Assembly (NCBI RefSeq): GCF_022758295.1 | Contig: NZ_JALDWJ010000011.1 | Span: 1-64,000 of the forward strand | From: Lysobacter sp. CFH 32150 | GTDB taxonomy: Bacteria > Pseudomonadota > Gammaproteobacteria > Xanthomonadales > Xanthomonadaceae | Length of the DNA stretch: 64,000 bases | Direction: 5' to 3' | Part shown: one piece after another, positions 30,173 through 41,538 of the stretch | Layout: each line of letters begins with the position of its first letter | How positions within the stretch are numbered: the stretch's first letter is position 1 | The notes under the pieces: model-generated | The model's input: the letters and a program-made list of their open reading frames with translations, nothing else | The model's database searches: none | Told to the model about the DNA's origin: nothing | Program-made: the position numbers and the translations under genes

Positions 30173-30176
30173 AATG

Positions 30177-30204
30177 AAAGGCCGCGCATTGCGCGGCCTT
30201 TTCG
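30177..30204. terminator. Bidirectional terminator between prpC and gst
   Basis: AAAGGCCGCGC pairs perfectly with GCGCGGCCTTT around ATT (11-bp stem). On + it continues TTCG; on - it is followed by CATTTT. It serves the convergent prpBC and gst genes. Confidence 0.75.
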
Positions 30205-30222
30205 TTGCATGCGACGCAGCGG

Positions 30223-30834
30223 TCACGCCAAGCCTTCCGCCTTCGTCGCCTTTTTCACGCCGGCATCGGCGCGCATGGCGCGCATGAAGCGATCCAGGTT
30301 GTCGAATCCCGACAGGTCCACTTCGCTGGCCCGCGCCCAACGCAGCACGACATACAGGTACGGATCGGCGATCGAGCGTGCGCCGGTGAGCCAGTCCTTG
30401 CCCGCGAGTTGTGCGTCGATCTTCGCGAACAGATCGCGTAGTTTGTTGCGGGCGTCGTCCCGGCTCTTTTCGATGGCCGCCGCGTCGTCGAGATAGGACG
30501 TCGAACCGAACAGCGGCTTGAACGCCGGATGGACGTCGGAATTGACGAAGGCCAGCCATTTGTTGATCTCGGCGCGGCTGCGCGGCGAACCGTCGCCGCC
30601 GAGCTTCGAGGCGGGGTACAGGTCGGCGAGGTAGTTCAGGATCGCGGCGTTCTGGGTGAGGATCCAGCCCCCATCGTCCAGTGCGGGAACGGCGCCGTTC
30701 GGATTGATGGCCAGATAGGCCGGGAGCTTGCGCTCTTCCTTCGAGACGATGACCGCCTCGTAAGGTTCTCCGATCCACTCCAGGGCGATATGGTCGGCCA
30801 GCGAACAGGCGCCGGGGGTGGTGTAGAGCTTCAT
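30223..30834 (-). CDS. gst: Beta-class glutathione S-transferase
   Basis: A 203-residue GST. MKLYTTPGACSLADHIALEW carries Cys10, the conserved beta-class cysteine that forms a mixed disulfide with glutathione. The NPNGAVPALD and LTQNAAILNYLADL motifs form the glutathione site. It conjugates or reduces electrophiles in the cytoplasm. Convergent with prpC across a strong terminator. Confidence 0.93.
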   Translation of the reverse strand: MKLYTTPGACSLADHIALEWIGEPYEAVIVSKEERKLPAYLAINPNGAVPALDDGGWILTQNAAILNYLADLYPASKLGGDGSPRSRAEINKWLAFVNSDVHPAFKPLFGSTSYLDDAAAIEKSRDDARNKLRDLFAKIDAQLAGKDWLTGARSIADPYLYVVLRWARASEVDLSGFDNLDRFMRAMRADAGVKKATKAEGLA

Positions 30835-30942
30835 GGGCGACTCCGACAGATGAAGTCGCCACTATGGGTGGCGCGGTGTCGAGCCTCAATCACCGCGCCT
30901 GCAACGTTGTGTCATACCCGATGGACAGCGGGCTCGGCGACG

Positions 30943-31401
30943 TCAGACCTTGCGCGGCTTCAACGACTGCACCTTATAGAAGGTGTGATCGCCGATCGTC
31001 GCCACCTGGTAGGCGGTGCGCCAGCTCGGGCTGGCGATGCTGAGCGCGGCGAAATGGCTGGCGCCCGGCACGACTTCCTTGCGCTGGCCGGCGGGTAGGG
31101 CCCAGTTGCGTTCGGCCTCGAGCGCGATGGTGACCGCCGCGGCCCAGGCCTCGCTGTTGCTGAGCTGGGTCTGCGATGACACCAGGGACGGGGCGAACTG
31201 CTTGCGCGCGGTGACCACCGAGCACAGGTTGTCACCCCACAGGCCGCTGTCGCGGCGGCGTAGGGCGACTTCGGCCACGGCCTGCTGGCCGCGGACGGAT
31301 TGATCGCGCGCTTCCAGGTAGACGGTGGTGCTCAGGCACAGCGAATCGGCGGCCGGCTGCGGCAGAACCTGCGACAGCCAGAGAATCCAAGCCAACTTCA
31401 T
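30943..31401 (-). CDS. SleB-like (Hydrolase_2) cell-wall hydrolase
   Basis: A 152-residue exported protein: a short signal-like helix (MKLAWILWLSQVLPQPAADS) and the SleB/CwlJ fold signature CLSTTVYLEARDQSVRGQQAVAEVALRR, whose Glu in YLEAR is the probable catalytic residue. In Gram-negatives such proteins are likely lytic transglycosylases acting on peptidoglycan. I chose the start at 31401; an upstream in-frame Met leads into low-similarity basic sequence. Confidence 0.8.
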   Translation of the reverse strand: MKLAWILWLSQVLPQPAADSLCLSTTVYLEARDQSVRGQQAVAEVALRRRDSGLWGDNLCSVVTARKQFAPSLVSSQTQLSNSEAWAAAVTIALEAERNWALPAGQRKEVVPGASHFAALSIASPSWRTAYQVATIGDHTFYKVQSLKPRKV

Positions 31402-31566
31402 GGCAACTCCTTGCTCCGTTGCGCCAGCCCGCACTCTGGCGCCCATCCTTCTGTGAGGACGGGAGCCTGGGGTGCGAACTGGCATGGCGTACTGGGGAGG
31501 GCGGCGCACTCTATGGCGCGCTTGGCCCAGTCACCGAAATCGCGTCAGCGACGCGACCGGTGGGGC

Positions 31567-31588
31567 TCCCGCCAAGCCTGCGGCGGGA
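31567..31588. other. Hairpin in the sleB-like/fadH spacer
   Basis: TCCCGCC pairs with GGCGGGA around an 8-nt loop. The 31402-31685 spacer holds nothing else I can assign; its last 70 bp are markedly richer in A/T than the surroundings. Confidence 0.3.
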
Positions 31589-31685
31589 AAAGTGCGCGCA
31601 CGGTAACGATTTGAAACCTAACGTCGGCTGAACGCCAAAATAGGAAATGACTGATTCGATTGGAGTTTTTGCTTTAGCGCTTTGA

Positions 31686-34594
<2,909 letters not shown>

Positions 34595-34721
34595 GCCATG
34601 ACGATGGCCTTGCGTTGCCGCAATGCCAAGGCCGTTGGTCGGTCCGCTGCGTTGCAGCCTGGCAACGCCGTCGCCCGTGTCTGGCAAAATGGTCGACTTC
34701 CCCTTCGCCGACCATGCCCGC

Positions 34722-36191
34722 ATGAGCCACTACGACGCCCGTTCCGCCGTCCGCCCGCAACCTGACGCACCGATGGTCGACATCGCCGACTATGTGATCG
34801 ATTACAGGATCGACTCGAAGGAGGCGTACGACACCGCGCGCTACATGCTGCTGGATTCGCTGGCCTGCGCAATGCTGGCAATGAAGTTCCCGGACTGCGT
34901 CAAGCACCTCGGCCCGCTGGTGCCGGGTGGCGAACTCCCGGGTGGCTCGCTCGTGCCGGGCACCAATTTCGAACTCGATCCGGTCCAGGCTGCGTTCAAC
35001 ATCGGCACGCTGGTGCGCTGGCTAGACTTCAACGACACCTGGCTCGCCGCCGAATGGGGTCATCCGTCCGACAACCTCGGCGCGATCCTCGCAGTCGCCG
35101 ACTACCTCAGCCGCAAGGCACTGCGCGATGGCGACCAGAAACCGCTGACCGTGCGTGATGTACTGACCTGGGCGATCAAGGCGCACGAGATCCAGGGCGT
35201 GTACGCGCTGCAGAACTCGTTCAACCGCGTCGGCCTCGACCACGTGATCCTGGTGCGCCTGGCCTCGACAGCAGTCGCGACCGCGATGCTTGGGGGGGGC
35301 AAGGACGAAGTCGTCACCGCCGTGTCGCATTCCTGGATCGACAACGGCGTGCTGCGCACCTACCGCCACGCGCCGAACACCGGCCCGCGCAAGAGCTGGG
35401 CCGCGGGCGATGCCTGCCGCCGCGCCGTCACCCACGCGCTGAATGCGGCGCACAAGAAAGTCGTCGGCTACCCGAGTGCACTCAGCGCCAAGACCTGGGG
35501 CTTTTACGACATTGCCTTCAAGGGCAAGGAATTCCAGTTCGAGCGCCCGTTCGGCAGCTACGTGATGGAGAACGTGCTGTTCAAGATCAGCTTCCCGGCC
35601 GAATTCCATGCGCAGACCGCGGTCGAGTGCGCGATGCAGCTTCACCCGCAGGTGAAGGCCGCGCTTGAAAAGGGTGGGATCGACCAGATCGAGCGCATCG
35701 AGATCGAAACCCAGGAAGCCGGCGTCCGCATCATCGACAAGACCGGCCCGCTGTCCAACTACGCCGATCGCGACCACTGCATCCAGTACATGGTCGCCGT
35801 GCCGCTGATCTTCGGGCGCCTGACCGCCGATGACTACAACGACAGCATCGCCGCTGATCCGCGCATCGACGCCTTGCGCGAGAAGATGAAGGTCAAGGAG
35901 AACCCGCAGTTCACCAAGGACTACTTCGATGCGGACAAGCGCTACATCGGCAACTCGGTGCAGGTGTTCTTCAAGGACGGCAGTTCCACCGAGAAAGTGT
36001 CGATCGACTTCCCGATCGGCCACCGCAAGCGTCGTGGCGAGGGCATCCCGGTGTTAATGTCCAAGTTCGAGGCGGCGATTCGCGGGCACCTGCCTGCAGC
36101 CCAAGCCGATCGATTGATGGCGCTGGCCGGTGCTCCAGCGGAGCTGGAAGCCATGTCGATCACCGACTTCATCAACCTATACCGGGTGTGA
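34722..36191 (+). CDS. prpD: 2-Methylcitrate dehydratase PrpD
   Basis: A 489-residue MmgE/PrpD-family protein that follows E. coli PrpD (483 aa) closely through its length: DPVQAAFNIGTLVRWLDFND, TWLAAEWGHPSDNLG, QNSFNRVGLDHV, TYRHAPNTGPRKSWAAGDA, ENVLFKISFPAEFHAQTAVE. It dehydrates 2-methylcitrate in the methylcitrate cycle. It is not next to prpBC but 4.7 kb away, beyond four minus-strand genes. The start at 34722 aligns with E. coli; an in-frame ATG lies 33 bp upstream. A run of eight G lies in the coding sequence (35292-35299). Confidence 0.95.
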   Translation: MSHYDARSAVRPQPDAPMVDIADYVIDYRIDSKEAYDTARYMLLDSLACAMLAMKFPDCVKHLGPLVPGGELPGGSLVPGTNFELDPVQAAFNIGTLVRWLDFNDTWLAAEWGHPSDNLGAILAVADYLSRKALRDGDQKPLTVRDVLTWAIKAHEIQGVYALQNSFNRVGLDHVILVRLASTAVATAMLGGGKDEVVTAVSHSWIDNGVLRTYRHAPNTGPRKSWAAGDACRRAVTHALNAAHKKVVGYPSALSAKTWGFYDIAFKGKEFQFERPFGSYVMENVLFKISFPAEFHAQTAVECAMQLHPQVKAALEKGGIDQIERIEIETQEAGVRIIDKTGPLSNYADRDHCIQYMVAVPLIFGRLTADDYNDSIAADPRIDALREKMKVKENPQFTKDYFDADKRYIGNSVQVFFKDGSSTEKVSIDFPIGHRKRRGEGIPVLMSKFEAAIRGHLPAAQADRLMALAGAPAELEAMSITDFINLYRV

Positions 36192-36361
36192 TGCGGAGCA
36201 CCCATCGTGGGGTTGGAGTATTTGAACTGTTATGGTAGCGTTAACAAGGCCTTCACGCGGCCCGTCATACTCTGAACGAGATGGCGTGCGGACAACGGCC
36301 GTCTGAATCGAACACGCTTCAAGGCTTTACCGGTTTCTTTACCCTGATCAAGGAGCTGAAC

Positions 36362-37471
36362 ATGAACAAGAAACTCCTCTGTGCTGCGCTGTTGGGCGGC
36401 CTGAGCGTTGCGCAGGCCGTGTCCGCGCAGGACTTCGATGATCGCTGGTATGTCGCCGGTTCGACCGGTGTCAATTTCCAGGACAACGATCGCGGCACGG
36501 AAGACTCGATCTTCGGCACCCTCGGCTTCGGCAAGTTCCTGAACCCGAACTGGTCGGTCGACTTCGAGTTGAACTACCAGAATCCCGACAAGAGCTCCGA
36601 CCCGAACCTCTGGTGGAGCCAGTACGGCGTCTCCGCCGATGCGCGCTATCACTTCCGTAATGCCGACCGTAACTGGTGGCCCTATGTGCGTGGTGGCATC
36701 GGCTTCCAGCGCCACGAAGAAGAGTTCGTGCGCGATCCCGCCTTCGGTACGCCGGATGACGGTTGGCCGGCCCAGCACGAAGACAACAACGTCGCGCTGA
36801 ACCTCGGCGCCGGCTTGCAGTTCGACTTCGGCCGCGTTGATCTGCGTACGGAAGTCGGCACCCGCGTCGATTTCGACGAAGTGCAGGCTCGTCCGGCCCA
36901 GCAGCAGGAAGACTACTTCACCGATCTGCTCGCTTCGGTCGGCCTGACCGTGGCGCTTGGACCGGAGGCTGCTACACCGGTCGCTCCGGCCCCGGTTGCC
37001 CCGAACTGCGCGGACAGCGACAGCGATGGCGACGGCGTCAATGATTGCGACGACAAGTGCCCGGGTTCGCAGGCTGGCCAGACCATCGGTCCGGACGGCT
37101 GCCCGGTGCCGGTGTCGATCGACCTCAAGGGCGTGAACTTCGACTTCGACAAGTCGAACCTGCGTCCGGACGCCGTGGCGATCCTGAACGAGGCCATCGA
37201 GATCCTGAAGCGCTATCCCGACCTGAAGGTTGAAGTCGCCGGTCACACCGACGCGATCGGTACCGATGCCTACAACCAGGGCCTGTCCGAGCGTCGCGCC
37301 CGCGCCGTGTACGACTACCTGACCAGCAACGGCATCGACGCTGCTCGCCTGGTGGGCCCGAACGGTTACGGCGAGAGCCGTCCGATCGCGCCGAACACCA
37401 ACGAAGATGGTTCGGACAATCCGGAAGGCCGTGCGCGCAACCGCCGCACCGAGCTGAACGTCCAGAACTAA
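36362..37471 (+). CDS. ompA: OmpA-family outer membrane protein
   Basis: A 369-residue porin-like protein: signal peptide (MNKKLLCAALLGGLSVAQAV), an N-terminal eight-stranded beta-barrel (residues about 23-200), a linker with an Ala/Pro stretch and a calcium-type thrombospondin-3 repeat (DSDSDGDGVNDCDDKCPGS, two cysteines), and a C-terminal OmpA domain (FDFDKSNLRPDAVAILNEAI, GHTDAIGTDAYNQGLSERRA) that binds peptidoglycan. It is followed by a strong terminator and is probably monocistronic and abundant. Confidence 0.93.
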   Translation: MNKKLLCAALLGGLSVAQAVSAQDFDDRWYVAGSTGVNFQDNDRGTEDSIFGTLGFGKFLNPNWSVDFELNYQNPDKSSDPNLWWSQYGVSADARYHFRNADRNWWPYVRGGIGFQRHEEEFVRDPAFGTPDDGWPAQHEDNNVALNLGAGLQFDFGRVDLRTEVGTRVDFDEVQARPAQQQEDYFTDLLASVGLTVALGPEAATPVAPAPVAPNCADSDSDGDGVNDCDDKCPGSQAGQTIGPDGCPVPVSIDLKGVNFDFDKSNLRPDAVAILNEAIEILKRYPDLKVEVAGHTDAIGTDAYNQGLSERRARAVYDYLTSNGIDAARLVGPNGYGESRPIAPNTNEDGSDNPEGRARNRRTELNVQN

Positions 37472-37494
37472 GTTCGTCGGCAACACCGTTGTTC

Positions 37495-37528
37495 ACGAAG
37501 CCCGGCCTCGCGCCGGGCTTCGTTTTTT
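37495..37528 (+). terminator. Intrinsic terminator of ompA
   Basis: ACGAAGCCCGGC pairs with GCCGGGCTTCGT around a 5-nt loop, followed by six T. It is among the strongest terminators in the window. Confidence 0.85.
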
Positions 37529-37616
37529 GCGCAAGGATCACGCGAGATGTGATGCGCTGCAGTTGTTCGATCCGATGGTCACACCTACACTGCCCGCGTA
37601 TCGGAGGAGAGTGGTC

Positions 37617-38219
37617 ATGCATCGTGCGATCGTGGGTTTGACGCTGTTGTTCGCCGCGGGTATCGCGCAGGCCCAAAGCGCTGCCAACTGCGCGGCAGTA
37701 ATGGCACCGAAGGCGTTGCCGATCCAGCCGACCATGCTCGCTCCGATCGCGTCGGAACTGACCGCGCTCAGCCATCAGCTTGGCGCGCCGACGGGTGTGC
37801 TGGCGCAGGCATTCGATGAAGCGCAATCAGTCGACAACGTACTGCTGCGTTTGCGCATCGAAGGTTGCCAGAGCGTCGCCAACGCATTGCCGGCGACATC
37901 GCCGGCCGGCGGCATCATCGATCCGGCCACGTACAAGCCACTGACAGAGTTCGACAACACGCCGTGGCGGTTCGACATGAACCAGAACGGCAAGCGCATG
38001 ACTGCCGACGAGTTCAGCGCGTGGATGCAGGCACGCGGCGTGCGTGTGGCAAAGGGCGCGACCCCGGCGACTGCCCCAGCCGCGGCCCCGGCCGTTCCGG
38101 GCGATCCGCTGACGCAGCCAGTGGTTCCACCTGCGATTCCGACCACGCCACCTGCCGTGCCGCCTGCCGACCTGCTGCCGGACCCGCCGCCGGACCCGCA
38201 GCAACCGTCGAAGCCGTGA
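37617..38219 (+). CDS. Exported hypothetical protein with Pro/Ala-rich tail
   Basis: A 200-residue protein with a signal peptide (MHRAIVGLTLLFAAGIAQAQ), a small helical domain with two cysteines, a stretch FDMNQNGKRMTADEFSAWM that resembles a degenerate EF-hand loop, and a Pro/Ala-rich C-terminal tail of about 50 residues. I do not recognise the family. The ATG at 37617 follows GGAGGAGA. It is probably periplasmic. Confidence 0.65.
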   Translation: MHRAIVGLTLLFAAGIAQAQSAANCAAVMAPKALPIQPTMLAPIASELTALSHQLGAPTGVLAQAFDEAQSVDNVLLRLRIEGCQSVANALPATSPAGGIIDPATYKPLTEFDNTPWRFDMNQNGKRMTADEFSAWMQARGVRVAKGATPATAPAAAPAVPGDPLTQPVVPPAIPTTPPAVPPADLLPDPPPDPQQPSKP

Positions 38220-38272
38220 GCAAACCCGTGCTGGCGGCAGGCGCCAGCGAACCTGGGGGATAGCGGTAAGCG

Positions 38273-39007
38273 ATGGCACCAGCGCCCCGCCATGGTCTCG
38301 CGCGCGTCTTGTCGAAGCGGGGCGTGTGTTCGCGCACCGAAGCGACCAGATGGATCGTCGACGGCCGCGTGAGCGTTGATGGTCGCATCATCCGCGATCC
38401 TGAATTTCCAACCGTGCGCGATCGTCATCGCATAGCAGTGGACGGCCGCGATCTCGACGTCACGCCGCGCCTGTACCTGATGCTCAACAAACCGCGGGGC
38501 CTGGTCACGAGTGCCAGCGATGAACGCGGCCGTGACACTGTGTATCGCTGCCTCGATGGCGCCCGGCTTGAAGGAACAAGCCTGCCTTGGCTCGCGCCGG
38601 TCGGCCGGCTCGACAAGGCCAGCGAAGGCCTGCTGCTGTTCTGCAACGATCCCGAATGGGCCGCGCGCATCACAGACCCCGAGCATGGCCCCGACAAGAC
38701 ATACCACGTGCAGGTCGACGCGATTCCAGACGTCGCGTTGCTCGCTGCGTTAATGGATGGAGCGGACGCGAGCGGCGAGCACCTGCGCGCCAAGTCGGCG
38801 CGGTTGTTGCGCGTCGGCGAAAAGAACGCATGGCTGGAGATCGTGCTCGACGAAGGCCGCAACCGACAAATCCGACGCCTGCTTGAGGCATTCGATATCA
38901 GGGTCTTGCGATTGGTGCGTGTCGCGATTGGCGACCTCGCACTCGGCGATTTGGCGAAAGGGGAGTGGCGCGTGCTGACCGACGAAGAGATGGCAAGCCT
39001 TTCGTAG
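38273..39007 (+). CDS. RsuA/RluB/RluE/RluF-family rRNA pseudouridine synthase
   Basis: A 244-residue enzyme with an N-terminal S4 domain (LARVLSKRGVCSRTEATRWI) and a catalytic pseudouridine synthase domain with APVGRLDKASEGLLLFCND, where the Asp of GRLD is the nucleophile. RIRRLLEAF-like LDEGRNRQIRRLLEAF is the family's motif III. The exact target uridine cannot be read from sequence. Its TAG stop codon (39005-39007) lies within the GTAG end of a REP element. Confidence 0.88.
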   Translation: MAPAPRHGLARVLSKRGVCSRTEATRWIVDGRVSVDGRIIRDPEFPTVRDRHRIAVDGRDLDVTPRLYLMLNKPRGLVTSASDERGRDTVYRCLDGARLEGTSLPWLAPVGRLDKASEGLLLFCNDPEWAARITDPEHGPDKTYHVQVDAIPDVALLAALMDGADASGEHLRAKSARLLRVGEKNAWLEIVLDEGRNRQIRRLLEAFDIRVLRLVRVAIGDLALGDLAKGEWRVLTDEEMASLS

Positions 39008-39068
39008 GGTGGGCTTCAGCCCACCGCAACCACCTGGTATCGCGATGGTGGGCCAAGGCCCACCCTAC
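39004..39068. repeat. GTAG-type REP pair carrying two stop codons
   Basis: The left arm GTAGGGTGGGC-TTCA-GCCCACC and the right arm GGTGGGCC-AA-GGCCCACCCTAC are inverted, with one loop-region difference. The left GTAG contains the TAG stop of the pseudouridine synthase gene and the right CTAC contains, on the minus strand, the TAG stop of kbl. The element therefore fills the whole space between two convergent genes. Confidence 0.8.
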
Positions 39069-40252
39069 ACAACACCCAACTCACGCCCGATCTTCGTGAA
39101 CGCTGCGATCGCGCGATCCAGATGTTCGCGCGTATGCGCGGCACTCAGCTGCGTGCGTATGCGCGCCTGGCCCTGCGGGACTACCGGGAAAAAGAAGCCG
39201 ATCGCGTAGATGCCCTCTTCAAGCAGGCGCGTGGCGAACTTTTGCGCCAGCGGTGCGTCGTACAGCATCACCGGGCTGATCGGATGCACGCCTGGTTTGA
39301 TGTCGAAACCGGCCTTGGTCATCTGCTCGCGGAAGTAGACGGTGTTGGCGGCGAGGCGCTCGCGCAACTCGCCTGCGCTGGACAGCATCTCGAAGGCCTT
39401 GATGCCCGCGGCGACCACGTGTGGCGGCAACGAGTTGGAGAACAGATACGGACGCGAACGCTGGCGCAGCAGTTCGATCACTTCCTTCTTCGCCGTGGTG
39501 AAGCCGCCGAGCGCTCCGCCCATCGCTTTGCCGAGCGTGCCGGTGAAGATGTCGATCCTGTCCATCACGCCTTTCACTTCGGCCGAGCCACGACCGGTGG
39601 CGCCGAGGAAGCCGGTGGCGTGGCATTCGTCGATATGGACGAGGGCGTTGTACTGCTTGGCCAATCGCGTGATTTCGTCGAGCGGTGCGATGAACCCGTC
39701 CATCGAGAACACCCCATCGGACGTGATCAGCTTGGTCTTGCAACCGGCTGCATCGGCGGCCTGCAACTGCTTTTCCAGATCGGCCATGTCGCAGTTGGCG
39801 TAGCGGAAGCGCTTAGCTTTGCACAGGCGCACGCCATCGATGATGGATGCGTGGTTGAGCGCGTCGGAGATGATCGCGTCATCCTCGCTCAGCAGCGGCT
39901 CGAACAAGCCGCCGTTGGCGTCGAAACAGGCGGCGTAGAGGATCGTGTCCTCGGTGCCGAAGAAGTCGGCGATCGTCTTCTCGAGTTGCTTGTGCAGGTC
40001 CTGCGTGCCGCAGATGAAACGCACCGAAGCCATGCCGAAACCATGCGTGTCGAGCGCATCCTTCGCCGCGGCGATCACATCCGGATGGTCGGCGAGCCCG
40101 AGGTAGTTGTTAGCGCAGAAATTCAGCACCGTGCGGCCATCGGCGAGGGTGATCTCGGCCGACTGCGGCGAGGTGATGATGCGCTCGGACTTGAACAGGC
40201 CTTGCGTGCGAATCGATTCGAGCTCTTCGGCGTAACGTTGCGTCAGCGACAT
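39065..40252 (-). CDS. kbl: Glycine C-acetyltransferase (2-amino-3-ketobutyrate CoA ligase)
   Basis: A 395-residue PLP enzyme of the alpha-oxoamine synthase family. Lys242 in [15 protein letters not shown] binds [21 protein letters not shown] and [14 protein letters not shown] are conserved. It cleaves 2-amino-3-ketobutyrate, the product of Tdh, to glycine and acetyl-CoA. tdh lies upstream on the same strand, with a REP element between them. The TAG stop comes from a REP arm. Confidence 0.96.
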   Translation of the reverse strand: MSLTQRYAEELESIRTQGLFKSERIITSPQSAEITLADGRTVLNFCANNYLGLADHPDVIAAAKDALDTHGFGMASVRFICGTQDLHKQLEKTIADFFGTEDTILYAACFDANGGLFEPLLSEDDAIISDALNHASIIDGVRLCKAKRFRYANCDMADLEKQLQAADAAGCKTKLITSDGVFSMDGFIAPLDEITRLAKQYNALVHIDECHATGFLGATGRGSAEVKGVMDRIDIFTGTLGKAMGGALGGFTTAKKEVIELLRQRSRPYLFSNSLPPHVVAAGIKAFEMLSSAGELRERLAANTVYFREQMTKAGFDIKPGVHPISPVMLYDAPLAQKFATRLLEEGIYAIGFFFPVVPQGQARIRTQLSAAHTREHLDRAIAAFTKIGRELGVV

Positions 40253-40278
40253 GGCGTACCCATTGTGATTTTGATTCC

Positions 40279-40359
40279 GTAGGAGCGGCTTACAGCCGCG
40301 AGCTTTTCTGCTTCAGCCGCTTGCTAGGGGAAGAGCTCGCGGCTGTAAGCCGCTCCTAC
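40279..40359. repeat. GTAG-type REP pair (variant 1) between tdh and kbl
   Basis: The arms GTAGGAGCGGCTTACAGCCG and its inverted partner (ending CGGCTGTAAGCCGCTCCTAC) flank about 30 bp of unrelated sequence. Each arm holds its own GCGGCT/AGCCGC hairpin. It lies inside the tdh-kbl transcription unit, starting 26 bp upstream of the kbl ATG. Confidence 0.85.
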
Positions 40360-40371
40360 AAGGGTGGCGGC

Positions 40372-41406
40372 TCAGTTCCAGCTCAGCACGACCTTGCCTG
40401 CCTTCCCCGATTCCATCAGCTCGAAACCCTTCTGGAAGTCGTCAATCGGCAGCTGGTGCGTCAGCACCTTGCCGAGCGGGAAACCGGACAGCACCAACTG
40501 CGTCATCTTGTACCAGGTCTCGTACATCCGCCGGCCGTAGATGCCTTGCACGGTCAGGCCCTTGAAAATGATCTTGTCCCAGTCGGCGCCGGCACCCTTG
40601 GGCATGATGCCGAGCATCGCGATCTTGCCACCGTGATACATGCAGTCGAGCATGTCGTTGAACGCGCGCGGGTTGCCGCTCATCTCCAGGCCCACGTCGA
40701 AGCCTTCCATGTGCAGGTCGTTCATCACGTCCTTCAGCGACGTGTTCGCGACGTTGACCACGCGGGTGGCGCCCATGTCGGCGGCAAGCTTCAGGCGGTA
40801 GTCGTTGACGTCGGTGACGACGACGTTGCGTGCGCCGATGTGCTTGCAGATGCCGGCGGCGATGATGCCGATCGGGCCGGCGCCGGTGATCAGCACGTCC
40901 TCGCCGACGACGTCGAATTCCAGCGCGCAGTGTGCGGCGTTGCCATAAGGATCGAAGAACGCAGCCAATTCGGACGGGATCTGGTCGGGAATCGGCCACA
41001 GGTTGCTGGCCGGCATCACGATGTATTCGGCGAAGGCGCCATGGCGATTGACGCCGATACCGACGGTGTTCGGACACAGGTGCTGGCGACCGGCGCGGCA
41101 GTTGCGGCAATGGCCGCAGACGATGTGGCCTTCGGCCGACACGCGCTGGCCGACCTTGTAGCCGGATACGCCTGGTCCGAGTTCGACCACGCGGCCGACG
41201 AATTCGTGGCCGATCACGAGCCCGGGCTTGATCGTGCGCTGGCTCCACTCGTCCCACAGGTAGATGTGCAGGTCGGTACCGCAGATCGCGGTTTTCTCCA
41301 GCTTGATCAGAACTTCGTTGGCGCCGGGCGTCGGCACCGGCACCTGTTCCATCCAGATGCCCTTGCCGGCTTCGCGCTTGACCAGCGCTTTCATTGTTTG
41401 CGTCAT
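40372..41406 (-). CDS. tdh: L-Threonine 3-dehydrogenase
   Basis: A 344-residue zinc-dependent medium-chain dehydrogenase very close to E. coli Tdh: [50 protein letters not shown] (structural-zinc cysteines), and [20 protein letters not shown] (NAD site). It oxidises threonine to 2-amino-3-ketobutyrate, which Kbl uses. I chose the start at 41406 because AAAGG lies upstream; a Met four codons later matches the E. coli start. Confidence 0.97.
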   Translation of the reverse strand: MTQTMKALVKREAGKGIWMEQVPVPTPGANEVLIKLEKTAICGTDLHIYLWDEWSQRTIKPGLVIGHEFVGRVVELGPGVSGYKVGQRVSAEGHIVCGHCRNCRAGRQHLCPNTVGIGVNRHGAFAEYIVMPASNLWPIPDQIPSELAAFFDPYGNAAHCALEFDVVGEDVLITGAGPIGIIAAGICKHIGARNVVVTDVNDYRLKLAADMGATRVVNVANTSLKDVMNDLHMEGFDVGLEMSGNPRAFNDMLDCMYHGGKIAMLGIMPKGAGADWDKIIFKGLTVQGIYGRRMYETWYKMTQLVLSGFPLGKVLTHQLPIDDFQKGFELMESGKAGKVVLSWN

Positions 41407-41538
41407 GGGAGTGCCTTTGAAGCCGGCGCAGCTGCGGGAGAGGGGCGCAATTATACGCGCGGCCTCCTCTGACTTATGGCGTTTGCCGGCCCGTCCGGCA
41501 TCGCCTATCGTCGCCGCTCCCATCGTTCGGTAACCACC

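Noticed and set aside
36281-36361. Upstream in-frame extension of ompA
   Set aside because: The signal peptide begins at 36362 after a GGAG-type site; the extension would bury it.
36192-36361. Promoter for ompA
   Set aside because: TTGGAG, TTGAAC and TTAACA are present but no partner -10 has a sensible spacing, so no promoter is called.
37950-38020. EF-hand in the exported hypothetical protein
   Set aside because: FDMNQNGKRMTADEF has the Asp/Asn spacing at the start, but a one-residue shift breaks the 12-residue loop, so calcium binding is not claimed.
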